Shown here in pieces: positions 61,494 through 64,000 of a stretch of 64,000 nt of DNA. How positions within the stretch are numbered: position 1 is the first letter of the stretch; each line of letters opens with the position of its first letter. The DNA is from Populus alba (taxonomy: Eukaryota; Streptophyta; Magnoliopsida; Malpighiales; Salicaceae): the NCBI RefSeq assembly GCF_005239225.2, contig NC_133302.1, positions 18,393,357-18,457,356 on the forward strand, written 5' to 3'. A model generated the notes under the pieces. That model saw only the letters and a program-made list of their open reading frames with translations. It searched no databases and was not told the origin of the DNA. The translations under genes were made by a program, and so were the position numbers.

Positions 61494-62324
61494 TTTGAAG
61501 CATCTGCATTCTAGTCTTAATTATTTGCTCCTCAAATTGCAAAGTGGCAGAGTGCCTGTATATAACAAGTTTCTGGTAGTGTGTTTTACCTTAGCAGCCG
61601 ATAAACACTTTAAAGGATTTGAAATATAGTGTCTTCAATAGGATTCCAGAAGAACTGAATTGAAGAATTAGATATTGATAGGATCTCCTTTTCCTTTTGT
61701 TTTCTTAGTTTTCATGCACCTAAACCTTATACTCTTAAGACCCTAAACCCTAGACCTGCACATGTAGTAGTTGTTTTAAGAATGTGCATAGAGAAAACTG
61801 AAGTCCTCTTTAGACTAATGTGAATGTATGAACGAAATGCAACATGTAATTTTTTTTTTTTAAAAGAAAATAGAGTATCCTATCCTATCCTATCCTATCC
61901 TATTGTATTTATTTATTTTCGGAATTAAGAATCAGTGTTATTACATGATGCATTAATTTTTTGTATTTAGCTAAATTAACTCCATATGCATCCATTAAAT
62001 TCTAATTTAGTAGTGCTAAGATGTTACACGCTATATGACGTAATTGAATATAGCTAGTCTAGATGCTTAAAAAATATCAATAGAACAAATCCTATGGCTT
62101 TTAATTTAGTCTTCAATCTCCGAACTGAAGGACTACAACGAAAACAAAAGGTTTCAAACAGAAGTAAGTTACAGGAGTAATTTTATCACTCAAATCTGGG
62201 CCAACATTAGTTCCAATCGAAAAATAAAAAGAAATTAAACTTTAAACCCTTTGAATGTTCAAATGCCATTTGCTGAACCCTCGACTAAGAAATATAATTT
62301 TCATTGATTCTGTTTCATTAAACT
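61494..62324. other. Intergenic gap, EDRF1-like 3' region
   Basis: It holds the 3' UTR of the EDRF1-like gene, then AT-rich sequence. A short direct repeat AAACTTTAAACCCTTT occurs near 62236 and again near 62320, at the edge of the hAT remnant. No gene seen. Confidence 0.6.
61876..61903. repeat. (TATCC)5 pentanucleotide repeat
   Basis: Five perfect TATCC units followed by TAT, about 380 bases after the EDRF1-like stop codon. Confidence 0.95.
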
Positions 62325-62721
62325 TTAAACCCTTTCATTCAGACAAAATATTAATTGCCCAATCTTGTCAGTCTCCTCAAATATGTAATAGCTATATTAT
62401 TGGAGCCTCCATTGTCTATCACAACAATAAAAATCTTATCAGTTTCTCATTCTAACAAACATTTCTTAATTACTTGGCCAATTAGCTCACCCTTATAAAA
62501 GTTTAAAATTATTTTATGCAAATTACAATCATAATCATTATCAATCCAATGAGACAATGACCTATCAAAAACATATAGTTAATAATTTGATTTAATGTCC
62601 AATTATTAGTTGTTAAGCATACACGTAACCCTAATAGTTTCTTTAATTTCTTCTTTTCTCCATAAATTTTCAAACAATCTTTTTCAGTAGTAAAATGAAA
62701 AGTAACATCAAATTCTGACAA
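62325..62721 (-). pseudogene. Decayed hAT-superfamily transposase fragment
   Basis: Minus-strand translation gives pieces of a plant hAT (BED-finger type) transposase in the right order. From 62721 down: EKKKLKKLLGL, then RVCLTTNNWTLNQIINYMF, matching the family's CLTTDxWTS...NINYM block. Then, in another frame at about 62498-62372: KGELIGQVIKKCLLE, a stop codon where the family has Trp, ETDKIF, and VVIDNGGSNNIAITYLRR, matching the VDNASSND block. At least one frameshift and two stops interrupt it, and the C-terminal dimerisation region is missing. It is not functional. Confidence 0.8.
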
Positions 62722-62795
62722 AATAATGTTAAAGGTAACTCATTTTTTTAGTGCTTGTGTACTCATTATAATTATAACGTTTTGTCCGCTTAAGT

Positions 62796-63062
62796 TCAAA
62801 CATCCGAGTACTTTTCACAATACTTGCATGCAGCTCTAAGAGCTTCAAAATCACTTTCAAGATCCGAAATTTGTGATTTTTTTCTATATACCAGCCGCAT
62901 TTCTTTTCTTAGATCCAGAGGATGGAGGTTTTTACCATTAGGATCAGTGGTAGGACATGGAACTAGTAAAGTATCTAAACTTGCTATAGCCATTGTAAGA
63001 TCTTCATTGTTTGCTTGAACGGAGGTAATGATTGCTCCATTGCAATCCTCACGGTTTTTCAT
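62796..63062 (-). other. Unrecognised 88-codon ORF beside the hAT remnant
   Basis: ATG at 63062, preceded by an acceptor-like TTATTAATCTCAG. The frame starts MKNREDCNGAIITSVQANNE and ends RAACKYCEKYSDV. The CKYC near the end recalls the first half of a BED zinc finger, which would fit the hAT remnant just downstream, but the rest does not resemble a transposase. It could be a gene fragment, a captured exon or chance. Confidence 0.3.
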
Positions 63063-63673
63063 CTGAGATTAATAACAGCAACAAATCAACAATCATAATT
63101 GATAACTAATAATAACAATATTAAAACTAACTGTGAATTTCATTTTCAAAATATTACAAAAATAATCATATTATCTTCTTGATCTTATCTTGCAATTGAA
63201 CGGTTCATGAGTTCAGGTAGTGTTGAGACTATCTAATGCCCCCACTCACTTCTTAGCTGAACTCGAAGGCCTCACAACTTTTTATCTATCGACTGACAAG
63301 TCCAGTGTTCATCTATCTGACAAATAACACGCAAGCATGTTCATCAATTAGGTACTCCATATAATGAAAGTAACAGGATTTATTATCACAGTAGCAAGCA
63401 TTTTTGTACATTTTCTGCAGTTCGCACAGAATGTGACAAATGCCACCATGTCTCAAAGTATTACATCTACAACAATGTCAGAGTCTTGTGGCCAGAAAGT
63501 CAATGGTGTTGGCATCTGTTTCTGTGATTAAACGAGATGCTATTATGAAGCTTCAATTGGGTAACTTAAGAACAACATGATCCTCCCAACGCAGAAAAGG
63601 GCTAGCTTTCAGAATTTAGCTTCTCCAATCTCTGCTGTTTCAAGTTCGTAGCTGCACAAACTATTGCCTTCAT
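63063..63673. other. Intergenic gap and 3' UTR of the CDPK gene
   Basis: The right part is presumably the 3' UTR of the CDPK gene on the minus strand. No repeat or RNA gene is evident. Confidence 0.5.
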
Positions 63674-63817
63674 TTAGCAATCTGAGGTTGCATTTTCAAC
63701 CCCCAAATCATCAGCCAAATTAAAGTTGAGGTTGCTTCTCATGGTTCTGGTCCTCCCAACTCCTCCATCACCCTTTCTCATCATTGCAGCAAACTCCCCA
63801 TAATCTATCCTCCCATC
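63674..63817 (-). CDS. Calcium-dependent protein kinase, C-terminal exon (partial)
   Basis: The last exon of a minus-strand gene whose body lies past the window's right edge. The acceptor CAG ends at 63818. The exon encodes 47 residues starting DGRIDYGEFAAMMRKGDGGV and ending ENATSDC. The first residues are the second half of the fourth EF-hand calcium loop (D-G-R-I-D-Y-G-E-F), a hallmark of plant CDPKs, followed by the variable tail with RTMRSNLNFNLADDL. From the tail and gene order it is probably of the CPK4/CPK11 type, kinases of ABA signalling. Positions 63818-64000 look intronic. The kinase domain is not in the window, so the subfamily is an inference. Confidence 0.85.
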   Translation of the reverse strand, partial: DGRIDYGEFAAMMRKGDGGVGRTRTMRSNLNFNLADDLGVENATSDC

Positions 63818-64000
63818 CTGTAAAAAGTGACATATTAACAACATCGAGTTTAGGACTTGGAACTTAAAAGATATAATGCTTAGCAAAAGTAGTGCCCGTA
63901 GCCGTTATATTATTCAATATGAAACACAGAATAAACCTTTGGAGAGAAAATGCAAGATTTTCCTACCACTTATCTAGATCTTGTTTTCCATTTATTATCT

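Overview
This window is nuclear DNA from a woody dicot. Salicaceae (Populus or Salix) is the best guess. The reasons are the plant gene families with GT-AG introns, the very AT-rich intergenic DNA, and several tRNA-derived SINEs whose 3' part matches what I remember of Salicaceae SINEs. The genus is an inference; no database search was possible.

Layout, left to right. Positions 1-7359 are repeat-rich with no gene I can support. Then follow: an alpha-1,4-fucosyltransferase (FUT13-like, +, 7360-10366); a 117-residue plant protein of unknown function (-, 11128-11968); a membrane-anchored protein disulfide isomerase of the PDIL5-2 type (+, 15174-17957); an RMR-type vacuolar sorting receptor with PA, TM and RING-H2 regions (-, 19514-25030); and a head-to-head pair of small secreted proline-rich proteins (- 26637-26978, + 27630-27911). 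A 12-kb gene desert (27912-40089) holds SINEs and short AT-rich elements. Next come a small DUF688-like protein (-, 40090-40719), a second 7-kb repeat-rich desert, an ABCG25-like ABA exporter (+, 47919-54209), an EDRF1-like TPR protein (+, 55014-61493), a decayed hAT transposase (-, about 62.3-62.7 kb), and the last exon of a calcium-dependent protein kinase whose body lies beyond the right edge (-, 63674-63817).

For every intron-containing gene I joined exons by hand, using GT/AG borders and checking that reading phase is kept. Predicted lengths are 406, 117, 440, 437, 665 and 1475 residues. The ones I can compare fit their families.

These are independent eukaryotic genes, not an operon. 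Three of them (fucosyltransferase, PDI, RMR) work in the secretory pathway. ABCG25 and the CDPK both belong to ABA biology. The clustering is more likely ancestral synteny than functional grouping: from memory, the Arabidopsis counterparts fall in two chromosome-1 segments (around At1g71960-71990 and At1g35620-35670) that this single window interleaves.

I found no sign of a bacterial-type system, CRISPR array or virus. The most interesting material is the ancestral gene order, a degenerate tandem-repeat family (about 140-167 bp) at two distant loci in opposite orientation, a possible gene-capturing CACTA element, a high-copy AT-rich short element, and the proline-rich gene pair.
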